From Acidobacteriota bacterium (GTDB lineage: Bacteria > Acidobacteriota > Terriglobia > Acidiferrales > UBA7541): a stretch of DNA of 34,027 nucleotides. The notes beneath the pieces are model-generated. The model was not told the origin of the DNA, made no database searches, and saw only the letters and a program-made list of their open reading frames with translations. Both the position numbers and the translations under genes were made by a program. Positions 17,129 to 24,710 of the stretch are shown in pieces (position 1 is the first letter of the stretch; each line of letters begins with the position of its first letter). The stretch spans positions 1 to 34,027 of the forward strand of contig JAGWOX010000011.1 in NCBI GenBank assembly GCA_028877145.1. The letters are read 5' to 3'.

Positions 17129-17706
17129 ATGGGTTCTTTCGGCACCGCCAGCAGGGTCCAGTCGCCTGTCACGTTCCACTCCGTCATGAACCGCTGCCGG
17201 GTCAGGCGAAACAGCTTCCGCTGGGCCGGGTCGTTGACGAAAACGAAATCGTTCTCCCAGTCGACTCCTACGACCAGAAGGTAATGCAGCGGTCCCTTGT
17301 CCCCCCACGGCCCCACGCCGACGATCAAGGGGCGGCCCTTCAGCAGGTTCTTGCTCAAGTCCTGCCACTGCCCCGTGAAGGTGAATACGCGAAAGCCGGA
17401 ATCGCGCAGGTAGGCGGCCATGTCGGTATTCTCGATGCCGATGTCCCGAGGATCGAGTTGCCGCTCGATGGATTCCTGATCTGCGCTTGGAGAGATCGGC
17501 TTGTGCATCTGCTTCTCCCAGTAGTGCAGCACCATCGCGAGCACAGCCGCCCCGCAGGAGTTGTTCTTTTGCTGCTGGAAATAAGGCACGTCGAGCTGAA
17601 CGCCCGCAGAGGCCTCATGGGAAGGCCCCGCCATCGCTCGTGGTTCGGCCAACGCCAAAGCCGCGCAGGCAACAAGCGCCCACCCCATCGCAACTCGCTT
17701 CCGCAT
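17125..17706 (-). CDS. Exported C39-like cysteine peptidase, PA2778-type
   Basis: A 193-residue protein with a signal peptide (MGWALVACAALALA ... AMA) and a C39-like papain-fold domain. The active-site Cys is in NNSCGAAVLAMVLHYW (Cys51). The His is in PLHYLLVVGVD (His141). NDP near 158-160 provides the Asn/Asp. C39 domains process leader peptides in bacteriocin exporters, but this is a free-standing periplasmic copy. I recall the Pseudomonas PA2778 family as a similar peptidase with an attached TPR region, encoded next to PA2779. Here the TPRs are in the next gene. The ATG at 17706 sits four bases after AAGGAGG; the preceding GTG codon at 17709 is the alternative. It follows the PA2779-like gene after about 10 bases. 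The substrate is unknown. Confidence 0.82.
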   Translation of the reverse strand: MRKRVAMGWALVACAALALAEPRAMAGPSHEASAGVQLDVPYFQQQKNNSCGAAVLAMVLHYWEKQMHKPISPSADQESIERQLDPRDIGIENTDMAAYLRDSGFRVFTFTGQWQDLSKNLLKGRPLIVGVGPWGDKGPLHYLLVVGVDWENDFVFVNDPAQRKLFRLTRQRFMTEWNVTGDWTLLAVPKEPM

Positions 17707-17716
17707 CACCCCTCCT

Positions 17717-18145
17717 TCAGGCTTTGACGATGAGGATGACCACGACCGCCGTGGCCAGGGCGATGATAATGTACGTTATTTGCTGGTTCGTCAACGATCC
17801 GGCTTGAAATTCCTTTTGCGCCTTGTCGACACGCGCGGCAAGGCTGGCCAGCTCGTCCCGTGAAAGCTGCGGGATCGCGCGTTGCACCACGCTGTAATTC
17901 ATGCCCACCTTTTTCAGCTCCTGGCGGGCGCGTGGCGTCGAGAGGAATGCCTCCACTTTCGCCTCGTTGGCCCGGCGCGCCGCTGCTGCCGCGGCCACGT
18001 CTTTTTGGAGATCGGCGGTGGATACGACGTGGTGCTCGGACTGGGGCGTGGCCGTTTGCGCCAGAGCGGACGGAGAAAGCGCCGGGGGAAGGATCATCAG
18101 CGCGGTCATCAGCGAAACGAGAAGAGGTTTGCCGATCGATTTCAT
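17717..18145 (-). CDS. PA2779-like exported protein with C-terminal membrane anchor
   Basis: A 142-residue protein. Residues 1-30 are a signal peptide (LLVSLMTALMILPPALSPSALAQ). A helical, Ala-rich middle follows, containing VEAFLSTPRARQELKKVGMN and IPQLSRDELASLAARVDKAQ. The C-terminus is a single membrane segment, ITYIIIALATAVVVILIVKA. The order (signal peptide, short helical domain with a L.R.EL..LA..ID-like motif, tail anchor) is what I recall of the PA2779 family (DUF6627), found beside a C39-like peptidase gene as here. The ATG at 18145 follows AAGGAGGCTCG; an upstream frame to 18193 has no ribosome site. It is the first gene of a three-gene operon. The function of the family is not known to me. 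Confidence 0.78.
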   Translation of the reverse strand: MKSIGKPLLVSLMTALMILPPALSPSALAQTATPQSEHHVVSTADLQKDVAAAAAARRANEAKVEAFLSTPRARQELKKVGMNYSVVQRAIPQLSRDELASLAARVDKAQKEFQAGSLTNQQITYIIIALATAVVVILIVKA

Positions 18146-18148
18146 CGA

Positions 18149-18190
18149 GCCTCCTTCTAAGAAGGTGGGTTGGTGAGCCGGCGGCTCACC
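18149..18190 (-). promoter_or_regulatory. Leader hairpins over the ribosome site of the PA2779-like operon
   Basis: On the minus strand the leader holds two adjacent hairpins. The upstream one pairs GGTGAGCCG (18172-18180) with CGGCTCACC (18182-18190), a perfect 9-base arm palindrome. The second pairs CCTTCT (18153-18158) with AGAAGG (18160-18165) and overlaps the AAGGAGG ribosome site just before the ATG. No U-tract follows the first hairpin. The arrangement could control translation of the operon or stabilise the mRNA. Confidence 0.5.
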
Positions 18191-18296
18191 CAATGCACAC
18201 AGACATACTCAAAGAAAGATGCAGCGGCCTGCGGAAAGTGTTGTTTGGAAAGTTTCAGTTGAGTAAATGGCCTGTGCGCCGCATTGCCGTGAATTT

Positions 18297-20144
18297 TCAT
18301 GCGGGTTCCGAATGCGGCGCGGGAGCCAGATGCGGCGGCGCCAGGGCCTTGCCGGTCAGTAGCATGTCGAACGCGGCGCGATAGAGCCGCAGTCGCAGCT
18401 CCTCGCGCTCATCGGCCCGCGCGATGTAGCGCACCACCACGTTCAAGCCGTTGTCGGTCGGGCGAACCGTGATCACCGGAGCCGCCGTAAACGCCCCCAT
18501 GCCCGACGCGGCCATCACCCGTTTCCAATCCTGCTCGGCTTGTTTCGCATTCTCTTCGGTCTCCTTCGTCGCCACCCTCTGCAGCGCATCGAGCACCGGA
18601 TGTGGATCCACGCCCAGCGGCAGACCCACCTGCACTTCGTCCCAGAGCCATTGTCCGGTGGTCGTGAAATTGAAATAGTGACCTTCGATCGCGAAGCTGT
18701 TGATGAACGTCACCCGCCGTCCGGTCGGGTGACCGGCGTCGGTCCAGTTTCCCGTTTCGAGGATGACCGTGAAGAGCAGGCCCACTTCCAGCACCTTGCC
18801 CTGCACGCCGTTGATTTCCACCCAATCCCCGGCCCGCATGCCGTTCCGGCCCATCAGCACGAACCAGCCGAGGAATGCCACGATGAAGTCCTTCAACGCC
18901 ACAGTGAGGCCGGCGCCGGCGAGCGCGAGCATCGTCCCCAATTGCCGCGGCGGTCCGAAAATCACGATCAGAATCAGCACGGTGGCGACGGCGCGAGTGG
19001 TGAAATGCAGCACCGACCGAACTGTGTGGAGTCGCTTGCGGTCGAAAGACAGGCCCCAGAACAGGTGCGAGATGAGCAGGTCCCCGACAACCGCGAGAAA
19101 CAGGAACAGCAAGACCCAGAAAATCGAGCGAATCAACCTGTGCAGTTTCGCCTGCGCGTCCACCTGTGCCGCCGCCAGCCATTGCCCGTAAACGTCCGCC
19201 AGCTCCTGCGCCGTCTCGATCCGTTTGTCGAACGAGGAGAGATTCTGCTGGTCGCGGCGCAACTGCTCGACCGAAGTGATCGCCGAAGCCGTGGCGGCGG
19301 CACTTTCGTTGGCGGCGCCCGCGGCGGGCGTGCCGGCCTGTTCCGCCTGCACCTTGCTCTCCAGGCTGTTGTGGGCTTTCGAAAGAGATGCGGCCTTCAC
19401 CAGCGCGGCGCCGCGGGCCGCGGCGAGCATCTGTTCCTCGCTGCGCGCGGCCTCCCATGCGCTCAGCCGGGCCAGCAGGCTGCGGGGATTCGGAGCGGGG
19501 CTCGATGCGTTGGTCGTGCCGCCGCCTGCGCCCGCCGCGCCGCCGTTCTCGCTTTCGTGCGTTTGTGATTTTTCGTGCTCGTTCAGCAGTTGCTGAAGCT
19601 GGGCTTCCTGGTCGCCGCCCGACCGCTGCAAGTCGCGATGCGCGTCCGCCAGCTCATCCTGATCGAGCGAAAGTTGCGCCTTGGCCAATTCGAGCTGCGC
19701 CAAGGCCCGTGTCTGCGCCGCTCCCCGCGCCTGTTTCGAGAGTTGCGTCAACCGCGCAATCGACGCCTGGTCGGCATCGACGCGCGATTGCGCGTCATTC
19801 ACCCGGAGTTCCAGACTGCCATCGGCCGCCGTTTGCGGCGGCGGCGAGTTGGCCGCGTCGCGCAGCGCCTGCGCGAATTCCAGATCGACCTCTTGATCGG
19901 CCAACTGCAGCGCTTCAGCCGCGAGCGATTGTTCCTGTTCGGTGGCGGCGAAAGGAGCGAGATTGCGCGCGCGTTTGAGCGGTGTCTCGTCCACGGGACC
20001 CGTGGAAGAAGCCGTCCCCGCCCGCAGTTTCCCGCCGAGCAGGGAAGACCCGGTGGGGGCGCGGGTAAGGAACAGGACCGCAAGCGTCAGCGACCCGAGC
20101 ACCAGCAGCAGAACCGCGACCGCCCATCGAATCGTTCGCCGCAT
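18297..20144 (-). CDS. MscS-family mechanosensitive channel with long extracytoplasmic helical region
   Basis: A 615-residue membrane protein. It has an N-terminal membrane segment or signal (8-27), then about 300 residues rich in Ala, Gln, Glu and Leu that are mostly coiled coil (70-330), broken by a Gly/Ala/Ser linker near 200-215. Membrane segments follow at about 337-363 and 384-403. The pore helix region (405-431) contains LALAGAGLTVALKDF, the Gly/Ala-rich MscS TM3 pattern. The soluble MscS domain follows (GDWVEINGVQGKVLEVGL; VTFINSFAIEGHYFNF) with an alpha/beta C-terminus. MscS channels release solutes on osmotic downshock. The extended N-terminus recalls MscK/YnaI-type relatives. The ATG at 20144 has only a weak ribosome site. 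The PA2779-like operon lies downstream on the same strand. Confidence 0.88.
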   Translation of the reverse strand: MRRTIRWAVAVLLLVLGSLTLAVLFLTRAPTGSSLLGGKLRAGTASSTGPVDETPLKRARNLAPFAATEQEQSLAAEALQLADQEVDLEFAQALRDAANSPPPQTAADGSLELRVNDAQSRVDADQASIARLTQLSKQARGAAQTRALAQLELAKAQLSLDQDELADAHRDLQRSGGDQEAQLQQLLNEHEKSQTHESENGGAAGAGGGTTNASSPAPNPRSLLARLSAWEAARSEEQMLAAARGAALVKAASLSKAHNSLESKVQAEQAGTPAAGAANESAAATASAITSVEQLRRDQQNLSSFDKRIETAQELADVYGQWLAAAQVDAQAKLHRLIRSIFWVLLFLFLAVVGDLLISHLFWGLSFDRKRLHTVRSVLHFTTRAVATVLILIVIFGPPRQLGTMLALAGAGLTVALKDFIVAFLGWFVLMGRNGMRAGDWVEINGVQGKVLEVGLLFTVILETGNWTDAGHPTGRRVTFINSFAIEGHYFNFTTTGQWLWDEVQVGLPLGVDPHPVLDALQRVATKETEENAKQAEQDWKRVMAASGMGAFTAAPVITVRPTDNGLNVVVRYIARADEREELRLRLYRAAFDMLLTGKALAPPHLAPAPHSEPA

Positions 20145-20419
20145 GTGTACCGTCAGATGTCGGTTCCCGCCTTCCGGGCTGCCCGGCTTCCGCCGGCAGG
20201 GGAGGGAAATTGTACCCGGAAATTTCTTCTCTTTGCTCCTTGCCCCCGGAGCCTGAGTGCAGGAAGATACGCACGCCCAAATGATTGGAGCCCCGATTCA
20301 TGCGGGAACCACGGGCGGGCGTTTCCGTCAACGGTGAACGATCCGGGCTCTTCCGCCCTCTCGCGAGCCCGGCGCGATCTCACCCGGCGTCGCCGATTTC
20401 TGAATAGAGGTGCCAGGTT

Positions 20420-23400
20420 ATGAACGATCGATTGAGGCGCGTATTCAAGTGGAGTGGGTTTTCACTGCTTTTGTTCGCAATGCTTATGTTTTCTTCCCTC
20501 GCCGGACGCGGCCAGAACGATAAAGGGAACGCCAAGGAAACGAATCCTCTCGCCGCGCTCCATTTCCGTTTCGTCGGCCCAATGGGCAATCGCGTCGCCA
20601 CGGTCATCGGCGATCCGGGCAATCCCAATGTGATCTATGCCGGCGCCGCCGATGGAGGCGTCTGGAAAACGGAAGACGGCGGCACGAACTGGAAGCCGAT
20701 TTTCGACAAGGAGGATGTTTCGCCGATCGGCGCCCTTGCCATGGCCCCCTCCGAGCACAACATCGTCTGGGCCGGCACCGGGGAGCCCTGGCTCATTCGG
20801 CCGTTCTGGGCGCTCGGTGACGGCGTCTACAAATCCACCGACGCCGGCCGCACCTGGAATCACATGGGCCTCGACGCCACCGGCCATATCGCGCGCATCA
20901 TCATCGATCCCCAGAATCCCGACCGCCTCTTCGTCTGCGCCATCGGCCAGGCTTTCCGCCCGCAGCACGAACGCGGCATCTTCCGCACTACTGACGGCGG
21001 CAAGACGTGGCAGCAGGTCCTCTTCGTGAATGACAACACCGGCTGCTCCGACCTGGCGATGGATCCCCAGGATCCGAATACGCTCGTCGCCGGCATGTGG
21101 CAGGTCTCGATTCACACCTGGGACATCGATAGCGGTGGCACCTCCGGCGGCGTGTACATGACCCACGACGGTGGCGCGACCTGGCAGAAGATCTCCGGCC
21201 ACGGCCTGCCCGCCGCCGATCATCCGGTGGGCAAGGTGGCCGTCGCCATCGCCCGCAGCAATCCGAATTGCATCTATGCGCTGATCCAGGACACGAACCC
21301 CGGCCTCTATCGCTCCGACGATCGCGGCAACACGTGGACGCTCGTCAATCAGTCCCACGTTACTGACGAGCGCTCGCCTTATTACACGCGCTTCACCGTC
21401 TCGCCGAACAACGAGAATCTGCTCTACTTCGTCTCCGTCGCCTACAGTCTTTCCACCGACGGCGGCAAGACGCTCATCGTTCCTTCCTATCGCGGCGCGA
21501 CGCTCGGCCAATCGGCGGGCGGCGGCGACAATCACGACGTCTGGATCGATCCCGCGAATCCGAGCCGCATCCTCATCGCCAACGACGAAGGCGTTAGCAT
21601 CAGCAATAATCACGGCCACTCGTTCGCGCACATCAGATTGCCCATTTCGCAGGTCTATCACGTCGCCGTTGATAACGACGTCCCCTATCACGTCATGGGC
21701 AACCTGCAGGACGAGGATTCCTTCCGCGGTCCCAGCCGCACGCTTTCCGGCGGCTTCTTCGGCAGCCCCATCACGCCCGCTTATTTCACCCCCACGGGCG
21801 GCTGCGAGGACGGCTTCGCCGTGCCCGATCCGAAGGACCCGAACATCGTCTGGGGCGGCTGCGACAACGGCCACCTCGATCGCATGGACTGGCGCACCCG
21901 CACGGCTCGCGACGTCACGCCCTGGCCCGTCTCCGGCCTCGGCTGGGCGCCCAAAGATATGCAGTACCGCTGGCACTGGTCGTTCCCGATCGCGATCGAT
22001 CCGCTCGATCACAATCGCGTCTACGCCGGCGCTCAGGACGTTTTCATGACGACCGATGGCGGCCAGTCCTGGAAAGTGATCAGTCCCGATCTCACGAGGA
22101 ACGACAAGAGCCATGAAGGCAATTCAGGCGGCGTCAGCTCCGACAACCTGGTTACGTTTGACGGCGCAACGCTTTATGCCATCGCTCCCTCACCGAAGAG
22201 GGAAGGCGTGATCTGGGTCGGCTCGAACGACGGCGAAGTCCACGTCACCGAAGACGGCGGCGCGCACTGGACCAACGTCACCCAAAACATTCCCAACCTG
22301 CCATCCTGGGGCACCGTGACGAACATCGAGCCGTCGCACTTCGATCCCGCCACGGCCTACGTCGCCATCAATCTCCAACTCGTCGGCGACTACAACCCCT
22401 ACGTCTACAAGACCACCGACTATGGCAAGACGTGGAAGCTGATCAGCGCCTCGGTGCCGAAATCCGTGAACAGCTCGGCAAACTGCATCATCGAGGATCC
22501 CGTGCGCCAGGGCATGCTCTACCTCGGCACGGAAAACGCCATCTTCGTCTCCTGGAATGACGGTGACACCTGGACGCGCCTGCACAACAATTTCCCGCCC
22601 ACGCCCGTGCAGTGGCTCGTCGTTCAGCCCACGTTCAACGACCTTGTCGTCGGCACGTACGGCCGCGGCGTATGGATTCTTGACGACATCACGCCCCTGC
22701 GCGCCTACGACACCGCAAGCCAGAAGGACGTCTTCCTCTTCAAGCCGCGCCCGGCCTACCGTTTCCGCAACACCGCCGATGCGCGCGAGGTGGAACCCGG
22801 AGGCCATGTCGTCGGCCAGAATCCGCCCTACGGCGCCGACCTGGATTTCTGGCTGAAAGCACCGGAGAAAAATGTGGAGATCACCGTCTCCGGCCCCGAC
22901 AAGCAGCCCATCCGCACGATCAAGGTGGAGAAAACGCAAGCCGGCATCAATCGCATCTGGTGGGACCTGCGCTACGATTCCGGAGATAAGATCCAATTCC
23001 AGACGACGCCGCCCGATGCGCCCTGGGTCGATCCGCACCGGAAATACAGTGCCTACGGCACCGGCATCCCGCCGGCCGGCCCGATCGTTTCGCCCGGCAC
23101 GTACACCGTCCAGCTCAAAGCCGGCGGCCAGACGTTCACTGAGCCGATCGAAGTCCTGCCCGATCCGCACTCAGGGGGCACCGCGCAAACCATCGGTGAG
23201 CAGGTGAAATTCCTCCTCGAGGCGCGCGGAGAAGCGAACGAAGTAGCCGGGATGATCAACCACCTCGAATGGACGCGGAAACAGCTCAACGACCTCCAGG
23301 ACATGCTCGCCGCTCAAGGCACGAAGTACGCTTCGGTGGTTCAGGCAGTGAAACAGTTCGATCAGAAAGCCATCGACCTCGAAGGCCATCTGATCGATAT

Positions 23401-23674
23401 TCACAACACCGGCCGCAGCGAGGATGTCTTCCGCCATCCCATCGAGCTCTACGGCAGAATCTGCTGGCTGATCACCCCGCTGAACAACGGTCCGGGCGCC
23501 GGCTCAGGCGGCAGCGACTTGCCTCCCACCGCGCAAGACGTAGCCGTGAACGATGAGTTCATAAAAGACATCGCCCAGTATCAAGGCGATTACAAGCAGC
23601 TCGTCTCGTCCGAAGCGCCCGCATTCAACAAGCTGCTTAAACAAAACCACATGACGGTGGCCATAGAGCCGTAG
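20420..23674 (+). CDS. Exported Asp-box (BNR) beta-propeller protein
   Basis: A 1084-residue exported protein. A signal peptide spans residues 1-31 (FSLLLFAMLMFSSLAGRG). Residues about 45-780 carry many Asp-box turns of the form S/T-x-D-x-G-x-x-W: TEDGGTNW (84-91), STDAGRTW, TTDGGKTW, THDGGATW, SDDRGNTW, TTDGGQSW, TEDGGAHW, TTDYGKTW. These mark beta-propeller blades as in sortilin/VPS10 and sialidase-like proteins. A FlgD-like beta domain (VEITVSGPDKQPIRTI) follows, then a helical C-terminus of about 180 residues. Proteins of this layout are usually annotated as glycosyl hydrolase BNR-repeat or VPS10-domain proteins, but Asp boxes alone do not prove catalysis. The ATG at 20420 follows AGAGGTGCCAGG. 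It is monocistronic, ending at an intrinsic terminator. Confidence 0.85.
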   Translation: MNDRLRRVFKWSGFSLLLFAMLMFSSLAGRGQNDKGNAKETNPLAALHFRFVGPMGNRVATVIGDPGNPNVIYAGAADGGVWKTEDGGTNWKPIFDKEDVSPIGALAMAPSEHNIVWAGTGEPWLIRPFWALGDGVYKSTDAGRTWNHMGLDATGHIARIIIDPQNPDRLFVCAIGQAFRPQHERGIFRTTDGGKTWQQVLFVNDNTGCSDLAMDPQDPNTLVAGMWQVSIHTWDIDSGGTSGGVYMTHDGGATWQKISGHGLPAADHPVGKVAVAIARSNPNCIYALIQDTNPGLYRSDDRGNTWTLVNQSHVTDERSPYYTRFTVSPNNENLLYFVSVAYSLSTDGGKTLIVPSYRGATLGQSAGGGDNHDVWIDPANPSRILIANDEGVSISNNHGHSFAHIRLPISQVYHVAVDNDVPYHVMGNLQDEDSFRGPSRTLSGGFFGSPITPAYFTPTGGCEDGFAVPDPKDPNIVWGGCDNGHLDRMDWRTRTARDVTPWPVSGLGWAPKDMQYRWHWSFPIAIDPLDHNRVYAGAQDVFMTTDGGQSWKVISPDLTRNDKSHEGNSGGVSSDNLVTFDGATLYAIAPSPKREGVIWVGSNDGEVHVTEDGGAHWTNVTQNIPNLPSWGTVTNIEPSHFDPATAYVAINLQLVGDYNPYVYKTTDYGKTWKLISASVPKSVNSSANCIIEDPVRQGMLYLGTENAIFVSWNDGDTWTRLHNNFPPTPVQWLVVQPTFNDLVVGTYGRGVWILDDITPLRAYDTASQKDVFLFKPRPAYRFRNTADAREVEPGGHVVGQNPPYGADLDFWLKAPEKNVEITVSGPDKQPIRTIKVEKTQAGINRIWWDLRYDSGDKIQFQTTPPDAPWVDPHRKYSAYGTGIPPAGPIVSPGTYTVQLKAGGQTFTEPIEVLPDPHSGGTAQTIGEQVKFLLEARGEANEVAGMINHLEWTRKQLNDLQDMLAAQGTKYASVVQAVKQFDQKAIDLEGHLIDIHNTGRSEDVFRHPIELYGRICWLITPLNNGPGAGSGGSDLPPTAQDVAVNDEFIKDIAQYQGDYKQLVSSEAPAFNKLLKQNHMTVAIEP

Positions 23675-23710
23675 CGCCAACCCCATCGCCAGGCACCAAG
23701 TCTCACCATC

Positions 23711-23752
23711 CGGAGGGCCTCGACCAGTTCGCGGCCCTCCGCTTCATTTTTG
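23711..23752 (+). terminator. Intrinsic terminator of the Asp-box protein gene
   Basis: CGGAGGGCC (23711-23719) pairs perfectly with GGCCCTCCG (23733-23741) around a 13-base loop. It is followed by CTTCATTTTT, a T-rich tract. It lies about 37 bases after the stop codon. Confidence 0.75.
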
Positions 23753-23802
23753 GACCGGGCGCATTTTCATAATGCGTTCCCCAGCCGCCGTGCGAAAGAG
23801 TT

Positions 23803-23830
23803 GTCATCCGGAGCGAAGCGAAGGATCCCG
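23803..23830 (+). repeat. GTCATCC-type dispersed repeat, copy D
   Basis: GTCATCCGGAGCGAAGCGAA then GGATCCCG. This is an intact copy of the same family as 13305 and 15383, again in an intergenic gap. Confidence 0.65.
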
Positions 23831-23958
23831 AAAGCTCCGAGCCATAGTCACCCACGAATCCGAATCAAACACACAGGCGAGGGAGCCCGGGCAACAAAGG
23901 CAAAAGGAAAACGATTCCGAAGTCTCAGAGGAGCCGTATCGCCGAGGGCAACCGGATG

Positions 23959-23985
23959 CCCCAGGCGCCGTAGTTGCGCCTGGGG
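23959..23985. repeat. 10-bp perfect stem-loop in intergenic DNA
   Basis: CCCCAGGCGC (23959-23968) pairs perfectly with GCGCCTGGGG (23976-23985) around a 7-base loop. There is no T-tract on either side, so it is not a classical terminator. It may be a REP-like element or a transcription barrier between convergent units. Confidence 0.6.
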
Positions 23986-24019
23986 ATGTCGCTTCACATC
24001 CCACATCCACGCCGTAACC

Positions 24020-24059
24020 AAAAAGGTCCCGCCCTGAACACCCGACCCAGTAGGGCAGG
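24020..24059 (-). terminator. Intrinsic terminator of the PadR-ADOP-SnoaL unit
   Basis: On the minus strand CCTGCCCT pairs with AGGGCGGG (8 bp with one G-U) around a 16-base loop and is followed by ACC and five T residues (A-run 24020-24024 on the plus strand). It lies about 28 bases after the stop of the SnoaL-like gene. Confidence 0.6.
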
Positions 24060-24087
24060 GAACCCCAGCAGGTGCAGATTCATTCCT

Positions 24088-24654
24088 CTATTTCCCACGA
24101 GGAAAATACCGCTTCGGCACCATCTGTCCCGGCGACTGATTTTTCCAAGTGACGGCAATAATCCACCACCGCGTCCCATCCCAATTCAGCGCAATGCTGT
24201 TAATCCCATACCCGGCCGGCTTCGGGTCGCCGACTGTCCCGTACTTGTTCGTGCTCCAAACCTGCACCAGGTTCCCGTACGTCTCCGTCCGCCGCGAAAT
24301 TTCCCGCTCGTACCGCCGAGGCCCGTTCGCCGTCACCTTCGACACCGCATCTACGAACTCCTGTATTGTGCGCACCACCATCGCCGGTTTCCCATTCCGG
24401 TAGCTCACGTCGATCAGCCGCGCCTCGGGCGTGAAGAGCGACTGGAACCGATTGAGATCCGGTCCGTGGCTGCCGGTGCTCGAAATTGCGTCGTACGTCG
24501 CCAGAACGATGGAGTTGACCGTGCGCACATCCGCCGGCCGCGCCTCCGGCCAAGCCGGTTTCTCCTGCGCCGCCGCGCCAACCGCGAGCCCCAGCGCGCC
24601 GGCGACAACCAGCATCCGCACCAACCCAGTCCACACCTGTCGCCAGTTCATCAT
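24088..24654 (-). CDS. Exported SnoaL/NTF2-like protein
   Basis: A 188-residue protein with a signal peptide (WTGLVRMLVVAGALGLAVGAAAQ). It has an NTF2-like/SnoaL-type fold, as judged by VRTVNSIVLATYDAISS, then DLNRFQSLFTPEARLIDVSY, then VQEF-type helix residues (TIQEFVDAVSK), then the terminal strands NSIALNWDGTRWWIIAVTWKN. The family includes enzymes and many non-catalytic ligand-binding proteins. An exported version is common in acidobacteria as far as I recall. Two adjacent ATG codons follow GGAGGAGAG; I chose the first. It starts 57 bases downstream of the ADOP permease gene on the same strand and probably shares its transcript. The ligand is unknown. Confidence 0.75.
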   Translation of the reverse strand: MMNWRQVWTGLVRMLVVAGALGLAVGAAAQEKPAWPEARPADVRTVNSIVLATYDAISSTGSHGPDLNRFQSLFTPEARLIDVSYRNGKPAMVVRTIQEFVDAVSKVTANGPRRYEREISRRTETYGNLVQVWSTNKYGTVGDPKPAGYGINSIALNWDGTRWWIIAVTWKNQSPGQMVPKRYFPRGK

Positions 24655-24710
24655 GAATCTCTCCTCCGCCGCGAGCCCGCCCTATTGAGCCCCCGAATCC
24701 GTCTCGAGGC

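Larger units (their letters stand above)
23675..24087. other. Intergenic region between convergent transcription units
   Basis: These 413 bases hold no supported gene. In order they contain a plus-strand terminator (23711-23752), a GTCATCC-type repeat (23803-23830), a 10-bp stem-loop (23959-23985) and a minus-strand terminator (24020-24059). Open frames here are Arg/Ser-rich and lack ribosome sites. Confidence 0.6.

Noticed and set aside
18540-19568. 342-codon plus-strand frame opposite the MscS gene
   Set aside because: His/Arg-rich shadow; the minus strand carries the MscS pore motif and coiled coil.
20462-22114. 550-codon open frame antisense to the Asp-box protein
   Set aside because: The plus-strand frame has a signal peptide and repeated Asp boxes; the antisense frame has neither and is a composition shadow.
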